Part shown: in pieces, positions 16,582-27,200 of the stretch
Layout: every line of letters starts with the position of its first letter
How positions within the stretch are numbered: the first letter of the stretch is position 1
Translations under genes and position numbers: made by a program
Notes under the pieces: generated by a model
What the model was told of the DNA's origin: nothing
What the model saw: only the letters and a program-made list of their open reading frames with translations
The model's database searches: none
Assembly: GCA_028287035.1 (NCBI GenBank)
Contig: JAQBQL010000264.1
Coordinates: 1-64,000 of the forward strand
Source: Labilithrix sp.
GTDB lineage: Bacteria; Myxococcota; Polyangia; Polyangiales; Polyangiaceae
Length of the DNA stretch: 64,000 nt
Direction: 5' to 3'

Positions 16582-17814
16582 TCAGGGCGCGGGCGCGCAG
16601 TCGTCGCCGAGGGGGACCGAGCCGTCCTGCTGGCAGCGCGTGGGCGTCACCGCAGGCCGCGGCAGGAACGCACCCGCGGCGTCGAGCGCGTAGGAGTCGA
16701 AGCGGATCCCGGTGGAGATCGCGTCACACGAGAGGCCGCGATTATCCTCCACGCTCGCGCTGCGGAGATCGCGGCCCTTGCACCCCTCGGTCTTCACCAG
16801 GTTGTAGATGGCGGTCGGGCTGCCGGGGTCGCAGAGGTCGACGTTGCGGAGGCCGAGGGTGTCCGCGATGTGGATCTCGCGCACCTGTCCGAGCAGATCG
16901 GCGGTCGACCACCGCCCGGCGAGGACGCCGTCGGCGAGGCGCCAGCCGCTGCCATCCTTCGTCAACGTGCCGAGCACGAAGCCCTCGCGGATGATGATGT
17001 CGAGCGCCTTCGGGTCGTCGGGGACGCTGATGGGCACCGTCACGCGATCGAACGCGGCGACCAGCCGGCCGCGGGTGACGTACCCGCTCGTCGAGCGGAG
17101 GAGCGAGGCGTCGACGCCCGGCGCCTTGCGGAAGCGGTCGTCGCGGAGCCACCGGTCGCTGCTGAGAAAGGCCGGCGTGCCGCCGGGGGCCGGCTTCGGG
17201 GCGCTCGGGTCGGCAACGACGCCGACCGTCGGAAAGACCTCGAGCGACACGTCGTCGTCGTCGGGCTGGCCGTTCCAGTCGAGCACGCGGAAGACGAAGC
17301 CGAAGCTGCCCTGGCCGAGCCGCTCGTTGACCTTGTCGGGACGGAACGCCTCGCCGAGGTAAGCGAGGTAGCGGAGGAGGCCGTAGCTCGCGTTGTCGAG
17401 TCCCTTGTCGTCGAGGTCGCGCGCGTACGACGCGAACGCCGCCTCGGTCGCGGCGGTCTTGCACGAGGACGTCGCGACGGTCGCCGAGCACGTGCGATCG
17501 AGGTTGAGGCCGCTCGCGCCCGTGTTGATGCCGAAGTCGAACAGCTTCAGCGCGAGATGGATCGGCTCGCCCGCGTCGGCCGTTGCGCCGCCGTCGAGGA
17601 CCGGATGCGGCGGGAGCCCCAGCTCGTGGCACGGGTCGGCGGGGACTGCGCCGTCGGGCAGCGACGCCTCGGCGCCGGACTCGACCGGCACGGCGGCGGC
17701 GTCCGCGTCGTCCACCGAGAGCCGCTCGAAGCCGAACACCGCCGCGCACGCTCCGGTGCTGCCGGCGCACGCCAGCGCGAAGGCGAGGCGCGCGAGCGGA
17801 CGGGTCCGGCTCAC
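16582..17814 (-). CDS. Secreted lipoprotein of unknown function
   Basis: 410 aa starting at GTG 17814 (GTG 17817 is equally possible), overlapping the previous stop as GTGA. Signal peptide with lipobox STGAC. After an acidic linker (DDADAAAVPVES), the body has no recognised domain; visible pieces are PIHLALKLFDFGINTG, FRVLDWNGQPDDDDVSLEVFPTVG and ISVPDDPKALDIIIREGFVLGTL, plus about eight Cys probably in disulfides. Similar kinase-linked secreted proteins are common in myxobacteria. Third gene of the Ser/Thr-kinase operon; a role as surface or periplasmic effector is inference. Confidence 0.72.
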   Translation of the reverse strand: MSRTRPLARLAFALACAGSTGACAAVFGFERLSVDDADAAAVPVESGAEASLPDGAVPADPCHELGLPPHPVLDGGATADAGEPIHLALKLFDFGINTGASGLNLDRTCSATVATSSCKTAATEAAFASYARDLDDKGLDNASYGLLRYLAYLGEAFRPDKVNERLGQGSFGFVFRVLDWNGQPDDDDVSLEVFPTVGVVADPSAPKPAPGGTPAFLSSDRWLRDDRFRKAPGVDASLLRSTSGYVTRGRLVAAFDRVTVPISVPDDPKALDIIIREGFVLGTLTKDGSGWRLADGVLAGRWSTADLLGQVREIHIADTLGLRNVDLCDPGSPTAIYNLVKTEGCKGRDLRSASVEDNRGLSCDAISTGIRFDSYALDAAGAFLPRPAVTPTRCQQDGSVPLGDDCAPAP

Positions 17815-18842
17815 CACGTTCCCACCACGCCCAGCGAGCCGGGTCCGAGTCGCACCGAGGCAGTCACGGCGGCGTTCTCGCGCGGCGGCGGCGCGAGGAC
17901 GAGGACGGCCACGCCGCCCGCCGCCGCGACGGCGCCGATGACGAACACCGCGGTCGCGCCCGCAGCGAGGCCGTACGCCGAGTCCGAGTCGGCGAGGGCG
18001 CCGCGCGGACAGCCCGCCGTTCCGCCGGAGCACTGCGCCTTCGCGTCGTCGTACTCGCTCTTGGCGACGAGGCCGAGCACGGCACCCGTGACGAGGCCCG
18101 CGGCGCCGACCCCCGCGCTGATCGCGCCGGCGGTGCGGAGCGGCGTCCACCATGAAGATGGCGGCGGCGATGCGGGCGGCGCGACCACGGCCGACGCGGC
18201 CGGAGAGGATGCGACGGGCGCGACGTCCAGCGCAGGGACGGTGAGCGACTGGCTGTCGGCGAGGCGCGCGCGCTGCTCCCAGGGAAGTCGTCCCGGGGCG
18301 CTCGCGGCGATGACGTGCTCGCCGGGATCGACGGGGATCGCGACGCCCCATTCGCCGGGCGTCAGCCGCGCGCCGTCACGCGTGACCGCGAGGCCCGGGA
18401 CGCGGCTCGGCTCGGGCACCTGCACGGTCAGCCGCACGAGCTTCGGCTCCAGGGCCTCGGCTCGCGTCCGCGCCGCCTGCTCCCAGTCGGCGCGACCGGC
18501 CTTGCGCGCGAGCCCCTCCGCTTCGCGGAACGCACCCCAGGCGCTCGCGGTCTGGCCGTTCTTGTCGTAGCAGCTGGCGAGGTTGAGGAGCGTGCTCGGC
18601 TTCGGATCCGCGTCCTGGCTGGCCTGGAACTTGGGGCACGCAGCGGCGAAGTCACCCGCCTCCGCATCGGCGAGCGCGCTGTCGAAGAGCTGCTGCGCGC
18701 GCGCCCGGTTGTCGGTGCGCGGGGCTTGCGTCCCCGGCGTCTCGTCGGCCGAGGCGCGTGTCGGTGCGAGCGACGTCGCGACGGTCACCGCGGCAGCGAG
18801 CACGGCGCCGGCCGGAGAGCGCCAGCGGGATCGATGCATCAT
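17811..18842 (-). CDS. TPR-containing periplasmic protein with C-terminal membrane helices
   Basis: 343 aa. N-terminal signal peptide (AAAVTVATSLAPTRASA), then tetratricopeptide-like helices: ARAQQLFDSALADAEAGDFAAACPKFQASQ and PSTLLNLASCYDKNGQTASAWGAFREAEGLA. A PEGA-like segment (DGARLTPGEWGVAIPVDPGEHVIAASAPG) resembles the surface-layer domains seen in myxobacterial kinase operons. Two hydrophobic spans (about 235-258 and 290-315) follow. Its ATG overlaps the kinase stop (ATGA) and its end overlaps the following lipoprotein. Probably an envelope partner of the kinase; its binding target is unknown. Confidence 0.8.
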   Translation of the reverse strand: MMHRSRWRSPAGAVLAAAVTVATSLAPTRASADETPGTQAPRTDNRARAQQLFDSALADAEAGDFAAACPKFQASQDADPKPSTLLNLASCYDKNGQTASAWGAFREAEGLARKAGRADWEQAARTRAEALEPKLVRLTVQVPEPSRVPGLAVTRDGARLTPGEWGVAIPVDPGEHVIAASAPGRLPWEQRARLADSQSLTVPALDVAPVASSPAASAVVAPPASPPPSSWWTPLRTAGAISAGVGAAGLVTGAVLGLVAKSEYDDAKAQCSGGTAGCPRGALADSDSAYGLAAGATAVFVIGAVAAAGGVAVLVLAPPPRENAAVTASVRLGPGSLGVVGTW

Positions 18843-20410
18843 TCACGTACCTTGATGAACCCGCCCGGATCGGCCGGCGGGGCGGCAGAGGGCGCGGGCT
18901 TGACGGTCCGCGCCGACGGGGCGCTGGCCGCTGCGGGGGGCGCGCCCGCCCTCGTCGCAGCAGCGGGCCGGGCCTGACCGTTCGCGGGCGCGACGCTCAT
19001 GACGGGCGCGACGCTCGTGACCGGCGCGACGCTCGCGACGGGAACGCTGGTGGTCACCGGCGCGGTCGCCGATGGCGATGCCACGTTGACGACGGCGGAG
19101 GGAACGGAGGGCTCGACCGCCGCGGCGACGACGAGACCGCTGCCCGCGGCCGCCGGCTGAGGCCCCGCCGAATGGCGGGTCACCGCGAGCGCCACCACTC
19201 CCGCCAGCACGAGCCCGCCGACCGCCGCCGCGACGAGCCCCTTCCGCGAGCGCGGACCCGGTTGCGACTGCGTCGTTCCCCAGGCCTGGGGCGCCGGGTC
19301 CCGCGTGGGCGTGGGCTCGGCGACCGTCGCCGCGCTCGCGGGCTCCTCGGCGGCGAGCCTGGCCGCCGAGAGCGGCGCGACCGTCGGCGGCGGCGTCTTC
19401 GGCAGCGCGTACCGCTCGAGATCGGGCGCCGACGGCAGCGACGTGCGCGGCGTCCGCTTGCCCGTTCCGAGCACGTCGCGCGCACGCTCGGCGGTCCCGC
19501 GGTCGCGGGCGAGGCCGAACGGCTCGAGCGCGGCAGCGAGCTCGGCAACGTTGCCGAACCGGTCCTCCGGTAGCTTCTCGAGGCAACGAAGGATCGCCGC
19601 ACAGAGGTCGGCGGGCAGCTCGGGCCGCAGGGCCTGCGGGTGGGGCGGAGCCTCCTGCGCCACCTTGAAGCAGAGCTCCAGGATCGTGTCCGCCTCGAAG
19701 GGCACCCGGCCGGTCAGAAGCTCGTAGGCGATCGCGCCGAGCGCCCAGAGGTCGGAGCGCTCGTCGACGTGCTTCGACGACCGCATCTGCTCGGGCGCCA
19801 TGTAGAGCGGCGAGCCGAGGAGCATCTCGGTGCGCGTGAGCGAGAGGCCCTCGGCGCCCGCGCCGGTGTCGAGCGTCTTCGAGATCCCGAAGTCGAGCAC
19901 CTTCACGAGCGGGTGCCCGTCGACCCCGCGCGTGAGGAACAGGTTCCCGGGCTTCAGGTCCCTATGGATGATGCCGCGCGAGTGCGCCTCGGCGAGCCCC
20001 TCGGCGGCCTGGAGCACGTAGCTGATCGCGTTCTCGACCGGGATGGGCCCCGACGCCGCCGCCGCGCGGATCTCCGCATGGAGATCGTGGCCGTCGAGGA
20101 ACTCCATGACGATGTACGGGCAGTTGTCGGCGAGCCGCCCGACGTCGAGGGTCTTGGCGACATGCTTGCCCTTGAGACGGACCGACGCGCGCGCCTCGCG
20201 GAGGAACCGCTCGACCAGGTCCTCGCTGCTCGCCGCCTGCGGCAGGAGGAACTTCAGCGCGACGCGCTCGTCGAGCTCGATGTGCGTCGCGGCGACGACC
20301 ACGCCCATCCCGCCGGCGCCGAGCACCTTCTCGACCCGGTATTTCGAGGCGAGGACGTCCCCTTCGCGCACCGGCGACTCGGGTACGGCGGGCGCGGCTA
20401 GTGAGGACAT
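18839..20410 (-). CDS. Hanks-type Ser/Thr protein kinase with one membrane span
   Basis: 523 aa from the ATG at 20410 (ATG 20422 adds MARF). Full kinase domain at about 24-290: GAGGMG glycine loop (31-36), Lys53 in ALKF, catalytic HRDLKPGN (149-156, Asp151), DFG (173-175), activation segment ending SPLYMAPEQ, and SDLWALGAIAYELLTGRVPF. A Pro/Thr-rich juxtamembrane region leads to a hydrophobic helix GLVAAAVGGLVLAGVVALAV, then a Val/Ala/Ser-rich external tail with VAPVTSVAPVMSVAP repeats and no sensor domain. It heads an operon with the TPR and lipoprotein genes, each overlapping by 4 bases, so the three probably form an envelope signalling unit. Confidence 0.92.
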   Translation of the reverse strand: MSSLAAPAVPESPVREGDVLASKYRVEKVLGAGGMGVVVAATHIELDERVALKFLLPQAASSEDLVERFLREARASVRLKGKHVAKTLDVGRLADNCPYIVMEFLDGHDLHAEIRAAAASGPIPVENAISYVLQAAEGLAEAHSRGIIHRDLKPGNLFLTRGVDGHPLVKVLDFGISKTLDTGAGAEGLSLTRTEMLLGSPLYMAPEQMRSSKHVDERSDLWALGAIAYELLTGRVPFEADTILELCFKVAQEAPPHPQALRPELPADLCAAILRCLEKLPEDRFGNVAELAAALEPFGLARDRGTAERARDVLGTGKRTPRTSLPSAPDLERYALPKTPPPTVAPLSAARLAAEEPASAATVAEPTPTRDPAPQAWGTTQSQPGPRSRKGLVAAAVGGLVLAGVVALAVTRHSAGPQPAAAGSGLVVAAAVEPSVPSAVVNVASPSATAPVTTSVPVASVAPVTSVAPVMSVAPANGQARPAAATRAGAPPAAASAPSARTVKPAPSAAPPADPGGFIKVRE

Positions 20411-20480
20411 GAAGCGGGCCATTTTCGCAGGTTTCAGGGCCGCTCGGCAACCCATCGTTGTCACCCGAACGAGAGCGGGG

Positions 20481-22556
20481 TCAGCGCGGGAAGGCCGCGG
20501 CGTTGCCGCCGTCCACCGTCACGACGCAGCCGGTCGTCGCGCGAGCGCGCGCCAGGTACGCGAACGACTCCGCGACGTCCTCGGCGGTCACCTCGCGCGA
20601 GAGCAGGTTTGCCCTGAAGTAGTCGTCGACCGACAGCCCCCGGGCGGCGGCGCGTGACTCGACCACGCCCCCCTCGAAGATCCCCGTGCGGATCCGGTCG
20701 GCGTTCACGGCATTGCTGCGGATCCCGGCGCTGCCGAGGTCGACCGCGTGCTGCCTCATCAGCGCCACGAGGGCAGTCTTTGCGACGGCGTACGGCCCGA
20801 ATCCCGGGCCCGGGTTGAAGGCGCTCTTCGACGCGTTGAAGAGGAGGCACCCGCCGCGCCGCTGGAGGCGCATGGTGGCGACCGCCGCCGAGGCGACGAC
20901 GACGTGCGCGAAGAAGTTCGTCTCGAGCGAGCGATGGAGCGCCGCCTCCCCCTCCGGCGTCTCGAGGCGCCCCTCCGACGCGCCGCCCGCGTTGCTGACC
21001 ACGATGTCGACCCCGCCGAAGGTTCGCGCGGCGAGGGTGAAGAGCGCTTCCACCTGCGCGCGGTCGGTGACGTCGCACGTCGCGGTGACGAGCTGCGAGC
21101 TCCGCTTGCCGGCGATCTCGCGCGCCGCGGCGGCGAGCTTCGCGGCGTCCCGGTCCGAGGCGACGACGTGCGCGCCGAGCTCCACGAAGAGCCGCGCCGT
21201 CGCCTTGCCGATGCCGGAGGCGGCGCCCGTGACCACCGCGATCTGGCGCGCGAGGGGCAGCTCGGCCTCCTTCTTGATCTTCGCCTGCTCGAGGCTCCAG
21301 TACTCGACGTCGAAGAGGTCGGACATGCTCACCGGCGAGTAGGACCCGACGTCCTCCGCGTCGGTGATGACCTGGATCGTGTGCTCGTAGATGTCGGCGG
21401 CGATCTCCGCCTCCTTCTTCGTCTTGCCGACCGACAGGATGCCCACGCGGGGGACGAGGACGATGCGCGGCCACGGATCGAGCCTCGTGCGCGTGACGTT
21501 CTTCTGCGCGCAGCTCTCCTCGAAGTACCGGTCGTAGCGCCGCGCGTAGTCGGCGAGCTCGGTGCCGAACCGCGCCCCGAGAGCGGCCGGATCGCGCGCT
21601 TCACCGAGCGGCACGAAGAGGGGAACGGGCTTCGTGCGGATCACGTGGTCGGGCGTCGCGCAGCCGCGGGACACGAGCTCGTAGGCATCGACCCGCTCGA
21701 GAAAAGCCAGGATCCACTCGTTCGTGCGGAGGCTGACGATGGGGCCATGCTCCGGTGCCTGGCCGGTGGCGCTCGCGATGGCGCCGCGCAGCACCGAGGC
21801 GACCATCGCCTCGAGCGCGGGGTCGAGGTGGACGCCCGGCACGTTGGCGGTCCGCATGCGGTCGGCGGCGAAGCGCTCGGCGCGCGTCACCACCTCGATC
21901 ATGCGCTCGTAGCTCTCCTTCGCGGTCGACCCGAACGTGAAGACGCCGTGCCGCTCGAGCACCATCACGGTGGGCGTGCGGCCCTCGCGCGTCGCCGCGT
22001 TCCATGCCTCGTAGCAGGCCTTCGCGAGGCCGAAGCCGGGCATCACGTACGGGATCCAGAGAAGGCCGTCGCCCAGCACCTCGCGGCAGAGCGCGTGACC
22101 GTTCTCCTGATCGGCCAGCGCGAGCACCGCGTCGGCGTGGGTGTGATCGATGAACCGGGCCGGGAGCGCGGCGTGGAGGAGCGTCTCGACGCTCGGGGTG
22201 GGCGCGGCCGCATCGAGCAGCGCGAGACGCAGCTCGTTCACCATCTGCTCGTCGGTCATCGCGGGCAGCGCGAGCAGACGCAGCAGCGCCTCCATGCGGA
22301 CCGCCGGGTGCCCGGGCGGCTCGATGGTCGCGAGGTCCCAGCCCGACCCCTTCACGTACAGCACGTCGACGGTCTCGCCGAACACGGTGGTCGCCGTGCC
22401 CTTGACGCTCGTGTTGCCGCCGCCGTGCAGGACGAGCGACGGCTCGGCCCCGAGCAGCCGCGCCGAGTAGGTTCGGAGCGCCAGGAGCTCGGGGACGTTC
22501 GGGGCGCGCGCGCGGATCGCCGCGGCGGCGTCGGCTTCGACATAACGGCTCTGCAT
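20481..22556 (-). CDS. Bifunctional class II aldolase / short-chain dehydrogenase
   Basis: 691 aa. Residues about 20-400 are a class II (RhaD/FucA-type) aldolase domain: LVLHGGGNTSVKG, DVLYVKGSGWDLATI, the metal-binding DHTHADAVLAL and ERHGVFTFG. Residues about 430-690 are an NAD(P)-binding SDR domain with TGAASGIG, NAGG, catalytic YAVAK and a C-terminal DGGNAAAFPR. Proteins of this architecture act on L-rhamnulose/fuculose-type sugars or their lactate-forming breakdown (lactaldehyde oxidation), but the exact substrate cannot be fixed here. No other sugar-catabolic gene is adjacent. Confidence 0.9.
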   Translation of the reverse strand: MQSRYVEADAAAAIRARAPNVPELLALRTYSARLLGAEPSLVLHGGGNTSVKGTATTVFGETVDVLYVKGSGWDLATIEPPGHPAVRMEALLRLLALPAMTDEQMVNELRLALLDAAAPTPSVETLLHAALPARFIDHTHADAVLALADQENGHALCREVLGDGLLWIPYVMPGFGLAKACYEAWNAATREGRTPTVMVLERHGVFTFGSTAKESYERMIEVVTRAERFAADRMRTANVPGVHLDPALEAMVASVLRGAIASATGQAPEHGPIVSLRTNEWILAFLERVDAYELVSRGCATPDHVIRTKPVPLFVPLGEARDPAALGARFGTELADYARRYDRYFEESCAQKNVTRTRLDPWPRIVLVPRVGILSVGKTKKEAEIAADIYEHTIQVITDAEDVGSYSPVSMSDLFDVEYWSLEQAKIKKEAELPLARQIAVVTGAASGIGKATARLFVELGAHVVASDRDAAKLAAAAREIAGKRSSQLVTATCDVTDRAQVEALFTLAARTFGGVDIVVSNAGGASEGRLETPEGEAALHRSLETNFFAHVVVASAAVATMRLQRRGGCLLFNASKSAFNPGPGFGPYAVAKTALVALMRQHAVDLGSAGIRSNAVNADRIRTGIFEGGVVESRAAARGLSVDDYFRANLLSREVTAEDVAESFAYLARARATTGCVVTVDGGNAAAFPR

Positions 22557-22607
22557 CGGGGCGGCTCATACCAAAGCCGCGCGCCGGTGCCGAGGGTCAG
22601 CCGAGGA

Positions 22608-22988
22608 TCACCGGGCGGGCTGGGCCGTGACCCGGGCGCGGATGGTGAGCACGACGCGATCGTCGGCGAGGATCTGCACGTCGGTGACGCCGACCCGGTT
22701 GCCCACGAAGGCCCAGTCGTTGTTGCGGATCACGGGCGCGGCTTCCACGATCGCCGCGTCGAGGGAACGGACGGTGAGCGCCATCGCCTTCTTCTCGTCG
22801 TCGAGCGGCACGATGTGGGCGGTCACGATCATCCCCTCGGGAACGGTGATCTGCGTCCGGTCGACGCTGCCCCCGAGGACGCTGGCGCGGGATCCCGTGA
22901 TCTCGGTGTGGTCGTAGTCGGGCCCGCACGCCGCGAGCAGCAGCGCGCACACCGGAGCGGCGGCAAGGCGCAGGACGCGCGCGATCAT
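22608..22988 (-). CDS. Small lipoprotein of unknown function
   Basis: 126 aa starting at ATG 22988, which overlaps the upstream stop (ATGA). Signal peptide ending LLLAAC, then a beta-rich domain (ITVPEGMIVTAHIVPLD, VTDVQILADDRVVLTIRARVTAQ). It looks like a compact immunoglobulin-like or beta-sandwich lipoprotein but no family was recognised. It is translationally coupled to the 248-aa lipoprotein upstream and may share its location and partner. Confidence 0.72.
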   Translation of the reverse strand: MIARVLRLAAAPVCALLLAACGPDYDHTEITGSRASVLGGSVDRTQITVPEGMIVTAHIVPLDDEKKAMALTVRSLDAAIVEAAPVIRNNDWAFVGNRVGVTDVQILADDRVVLTIRARVTAQPAR

Positions 22989-23731
22989 CGCTGCACCTGC
23001 ACGGTCAGGCGCTGCTCGAACGTGGCGGCGGTGACGACGAGGCTCGCTTGCCCGGCGGCGACGCCTTGCACCGTGACGGTGCCGTCGCTCGCCTGGTCCA
23101 CCACGAGCACGGACTCGTCGGACGACGTCCACTGCGTGGCGAGCGACCCGGCGAGGGTCTGGCGGCTTCGCTGGGCGAGCGCGCGGTAGGTCTGGCGAGC
23201 GCCGCGCTGGATCTCGATGCCGGTCACGTCGGAGACGGCCAGGCCCGTCCCGAGGCCGTGGCCATCCTCGTCGGTGCGGTACACGACGAGCGAGTCGGGC
23301 TTCGCCACCTCGAGGTTCGTGAAGTCGATGACGTGTCCCGCCGCGTCGCGCGCGACGATCGTACCGAAGCCGAGCTTCTGGCCAGAGAGGCCCTTCGGTC
23401 CGCGGGTGAGGAACGGCGCGCCGCCCGCGCGCTCGCCGACCGTCTCGATGACGATGCCGCGGTCGGGCGCGGTGGTGAGCACCAGGTTCGTTCCCTGGAG
23501 CAGGGTCGCGGGCGGCTCGAAGCGGACCGTGAAGGTGGAGCCGACCGCGACCGCGTCGGGGAACTGGCGCGCGTCGTCGGAGAGCGGAGCGCAGGCCACC
23601 GCGTCGTCGCACGAGAGATAGAAGCCGCCGTTCCCGAGCTCGCCGGTCCTGGAGCCGGTCGTGTCGATCGCGCTGCAGCCGGCGAGCGCGGGGAGAAGAG
23701 GAACGAGCAAGAAGAGGAGTTTCGTTTCCAT
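22985..23731 (-). CDS. Lipoprotein with C-terminal bacterial Ig-like (BIG2-type) domain
   Basis: 248 aa from ATG 23731 (an upstream in-frame TTG at 23764 would add 11 residues). Lipobox LPALAGC. The C-terminal 90 residues read ALAQRSRQTLAGSLATQWTS followed by DESVLVVDQASDGTVTVQGVAAGQASLVVT, the usual W.S.D..V..V...G.V.GV.AG.A.VT pattern of bacterial Ig-like group 2 domains found on surface proteins. The middle has beta-strands and few landmarks. Paired with the 126-aa lipoprotein gene. Surface adhesion or scaffold role is inference from the Ig-like domain. Confidence 0.76.
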   Translation of the reverse strand: METKLLFLLVPLLPALAGCSAIDTTGSRTGELGNGGFYLSCDDAVACAPLSDDARQFPDAVAVGSTFTVRFEPPATLLQGTNLVLTTAPDRGIVIETVGERAGGAPFLTRGPKGLSGQKLGFGTIVARDAAGHVIDFTNLEVAKPDSLVVYRTDEDGHGLGTGLAVSDVTGIEIQRGARQTYRALAQRSRQTLAGSLATQWTSSDESVLVVDQASDGTVTVQGVAAGQASLVVTAATFEQRLTVQVQR

Positions 23732-23968
23732 GGGCACCACGAAAGAGAAGGAAGGAGAAGGCAAGGAAGCGAAAGGAATGTGCCCTCTTCCGCAACGGCC
23801 GTGCCGCGGGCCTTCCGCGCGCCCGGAGCCGCGGATCCGCCGGCAAAACCCGCGTCACGACGCGGGGTGTGGCTCCTGGCGCCGCCTTCGCCCCTGACAT
23901 CCATGGCAGCACCGCGTGGCCCGCGGGTGACACTCCGGGTCAACTCACCGGGGCCTGCCGAACCAGCC

Positions 23969-23997
23969 TTGACATCGCGCGAGGAGTCGGGCTAATT
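23969..23997 (+). promoter_or_regulatory. Sigma-70-type promoter of the tRNA-Val gene
   Basis: TTGACA at 23969-23974 and CTAATT at 23992-23997 are separated by 17 bases, the canonical spacing; predicted transcription start is about 24004, 7 bases before the tRNA. These boxes are conspicuous in otherwise GC-rich DNA. The rest of the roughly 240 bases between the lipoprotein gene and the tRNA shows nothing else I can support. Confidence 0.75.
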
Positions 23998-24010
23998 GTC
24001 GCCGCTCTTC

Positions 24011-24082
<72 letters not shown>

Positions 24083-24110
24083 CGAAACAGCAGTAATCCT
24101 GCATGATGAA

Positions 24111-24147
24111 CGGGACCGCGGTGACCACGCGGTCCCGTTCTTCTTTT
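24111..24147 (+). terminator. Rho-independent terminator of tRNA-Val
   Basis: CGGGACCGCG and CGCGGTCCCG pair perfectly over 10 bp around loop GTGACCA, followed by TTCTTCTTTT. Strong stem plus pyrimidine/T tract 29 bases after the tRNA. Confidence 0.88.
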
Positions 24148-24214
24148 GTGAGGCGCGGAATCTGCCGCGCGCCGCCGCATTCGTGCAAAGCGCGACACTG
24201 CTAGAGTCCGCCGC

Positions 24215-27200
24215 GTGACCGAGACCGCGACGAATGACTGGCTCGCCGGCGGGGGCGAAATGGGTCGCCTCGTGCGTGCGCACGACTGGACGCAGTCGCC
24301 GCTCGGCCTGCCGAGCACGTGGCCGCAGAGCCTGAAGACGGCGCTCAGCATCTGCCTCGGCTCCCGGTTCCCCATGGTGATCTGGTGGGGCCCGGAGCTG
24401 TGTGTATTCTACAACGACGCCTACATCCCCATCGCGGGACCGCTGAAGCATCCGATGTTCCTCGGCCGGCCGGCCCAGGAGCAATGGCCGGAGATCTGGG
24501 ACGTGGTGGGCACGCTCGCGCGAGAGGTGCTCGCGACCGGCAACGCCACGTGGTCCGAGGATCAGCCGCTCTTCATGACGCGCTCGGGGTTCGTGGAGGA
24601 GTGTTACTTCACCTTCTCGTTCAGCCCGGCCCGCGACGAGAGTGGCGCGGTCGGCGGGATGTTCTGCGCCGTCCAGGAGATGACCGGGCGCCTCCTCGGC
24701 GAGCGGCGGCTGCGGGTGCTCCGCGAGCTCGGCGCCGACGCGCAGAGCACGATGGAGCTCGTCGCGGCCTCGGCGGCGCGGGTCCTCGGCACGAGCGTCA
24801 ACGACGTACCGTTCGCGCTCGTCTATCTGGTGCAGGAGGGTGAGACGAAGGCCGCGCTCGCCGCCGCATCGGGCGTCGCGCCTGCGTCGCTCCTCGCGCC
24901 CCAGGTGATCGACTTCGGGACGGCGGCATCGCACTGGCCGCTCGCGCGCGTCGACGAGACGCGCCGGCCCGAGCGTGTCGACGGGCTCCGCGCGCGCTTC
25001 GCGGCCGACCTCCCGGCGCTTCCCTACCCCGAGCTGCCGGACTCCGCGTACGTCCTCCCCATCGAGCTCGCCGGTCACGCGCCGTGCGGATTCCTGATCC
25101 TCGGCATCAACCCGCGGCTCGAGCTCACCGACTCGTACCAGGGGTTCTTCACCCTCGTCTGCAAGCAGATCACGAGCCACATCGCCGCCGTGCGCGCGCT
25201 CGACGAGGAGAAGAAGCGCACCGCCGCGCTCGCCGAGATCGACCGCGCGAAGACCGCCTTCTTCAGCAACGTGAGCCACGAGTTCCGCACGCCTCTGACG
25301 CTCATGCTCGGGCCGATCGAGCAGATGCTCGGCGGACACTACGGCGACCTCCCCCCGGCGCTGCGTGCCGAGGCCGAGGTGGTCATGCGCAACGCGCTGC
25401 GCCTCTTGAAGCTGGTCAACGGGCTCCTCGAATTCTCCCGGATCGAGGCGGGCCGCGTCGAGGCCACCTACGAGGCCACCGACCTCGCCGCGACGACGGG
25501 CGAGCTCGTCGCGTGGTTCCGCGCCGCCGTCGAGCAAGCCGGGATGCGCCTCGTCATCGACACCACGCCCCTCGCCGAGCCGGTCTTCGTGGACCGGGAC
25601 ATGTGGGAAAAGATCGTCCTCAACCTTCTCTCGAACGCCTTCAAGTACACGATGAAGGGCGAGATACGCGTGGGGCTCGCGGCCAAGGCAGGGGCCGTCG
25701 AGCTGACGGTCGCGGACACCGGCTCGGGGATCGCAGAGCAGGACCTGCCGAAGATCTTCGACCGCTTCCATCGCGTCGAAGCGGCGGTCGGGCGGACCTA
25801 CGAAGGCACCGGAATCGGCCTCGCCCTCGTGCGTGACCTCGTGGCGCTCCACGGCGGATCCATCCACGCGAACAGCACGCTCGGCGAGGGCTCGACCTTC
25901 GTGGTGACGCTCCCGCTCGGTTCGGCGCACCTTCCGCAGGACCGCATCTCGACGGGCGCGACCACCGCCGGTGCCCGCGAGGTCGGGCCCGCCGTCTTCG
26001 TGGACGAAGCGCTGACCTGGCTCCCCGACGCGGGCGTCGACGGCGCGCCTCCATTGCAAGCAAGCGGCTCCCGCCGCAAGCGGGTCTTGATCGTCGACGA
26101 CAACGCCGACATGCGCGGCTACCTGCGGCGGCTCCTCGCGCAGCGCTACGAGGTGAGCGTCGCCAACGACGGGCAGCAGGCACTCGAGATGACGCGAGGG
26201 CAGCGTCCTGACCTCGTCGTCGCCGACGTCATGATGCCGATCATGGACGGGATCGCGTTCGTCGAGTCACTCCGCGGCGACCCCGCGGTCAAGACGACGC
26301 CCGTGATCCTCCTCTCGGCGCGCGCCGGAGAGGAAGCCCGGGTGAGCGGCATCGACACGGGGGCGGACGACTACCTCACGAAGCCCTTCTCGACGAACGA
26401 GCTCCTCGCGCGCGTGCAGACGCAGCTCACCATGGCGGACGTCCGGCGCGAGGCCGCGGAGAAGGACGTCCTCGTCGCTCGTCTCGGCCAGCAGCAGAGA
26501 TGGCTCGAGTCGGTCCTGGATCTCGTGCCCACTCCGCTCCTGCTCATCGAGCCCGGGACCGGCCAGATGAAGTTCGCGAACCAGGCCGCGCACCGGATGG
26601 CGGGCGGGCGGTTCCCGATGGACGTAGCGCTCGCCGACTACGCCCGCACCTTCGACGTGACCGACGAGGCGGGAGCTCCCTTTCCCGTCGACGAGCGTCC
26701 GATCATCCGCGCGGCCCGTGGCGAGAACATCCGCGACGCGGAGATCGTGTGGCGCACGTCCGCCGGCGACTTCTCGTTGCTCGTCGACTCGGAAGGCGTG
26801 CCCGCGCTCGACGGCGCTCCGTCGCGCGTCATCCTCTGCCTCCGCGACGTGACGCGGATGAAGCGCATCCAGGGCGAGCTCGAGCGGCTGATCGGCGCCC
26901 GCGACGAGTTCCTGTCGGCGGCCTCCCACGAGCTGAAGACGCCGCTCACGTCCCTCCAGCTGCACACGCAGCTCCTGAGGCGCGGGATCGAGAAGGGCGA
27001 TTCTGCGACCTACTCACCGGCGAAGGTGGAGCGGCTGGTCGAGGTCGCCGAACGTCAGATCGCACGCCTCACCCACCTCGTCGACGACATGCTCGACGTC
27101 TCGCGCATCGAGACCGGGAAGCTGGACCTGAACCTCGAGGAGCTCGATCTCTCGCAGGTCGTGAAGGAGGTCGTCGAGCGGCTCGCGCCCGATCTCTCGC

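Noticed and set aside
14841..16994. A 717-codon plus-strand frame.
   Set aside because: Lies opposite the thioredoxin-peroxidase fusion, whose CxxC and CxxCH motifs fix the true strand.
20748..23189. An 813-codon plus-strand frame.
   Set aside because: Antisense to the bifunctional aldolase/SDR and lipoprotein genes; Arg/Asp/Glu/Val-rich with no motif.
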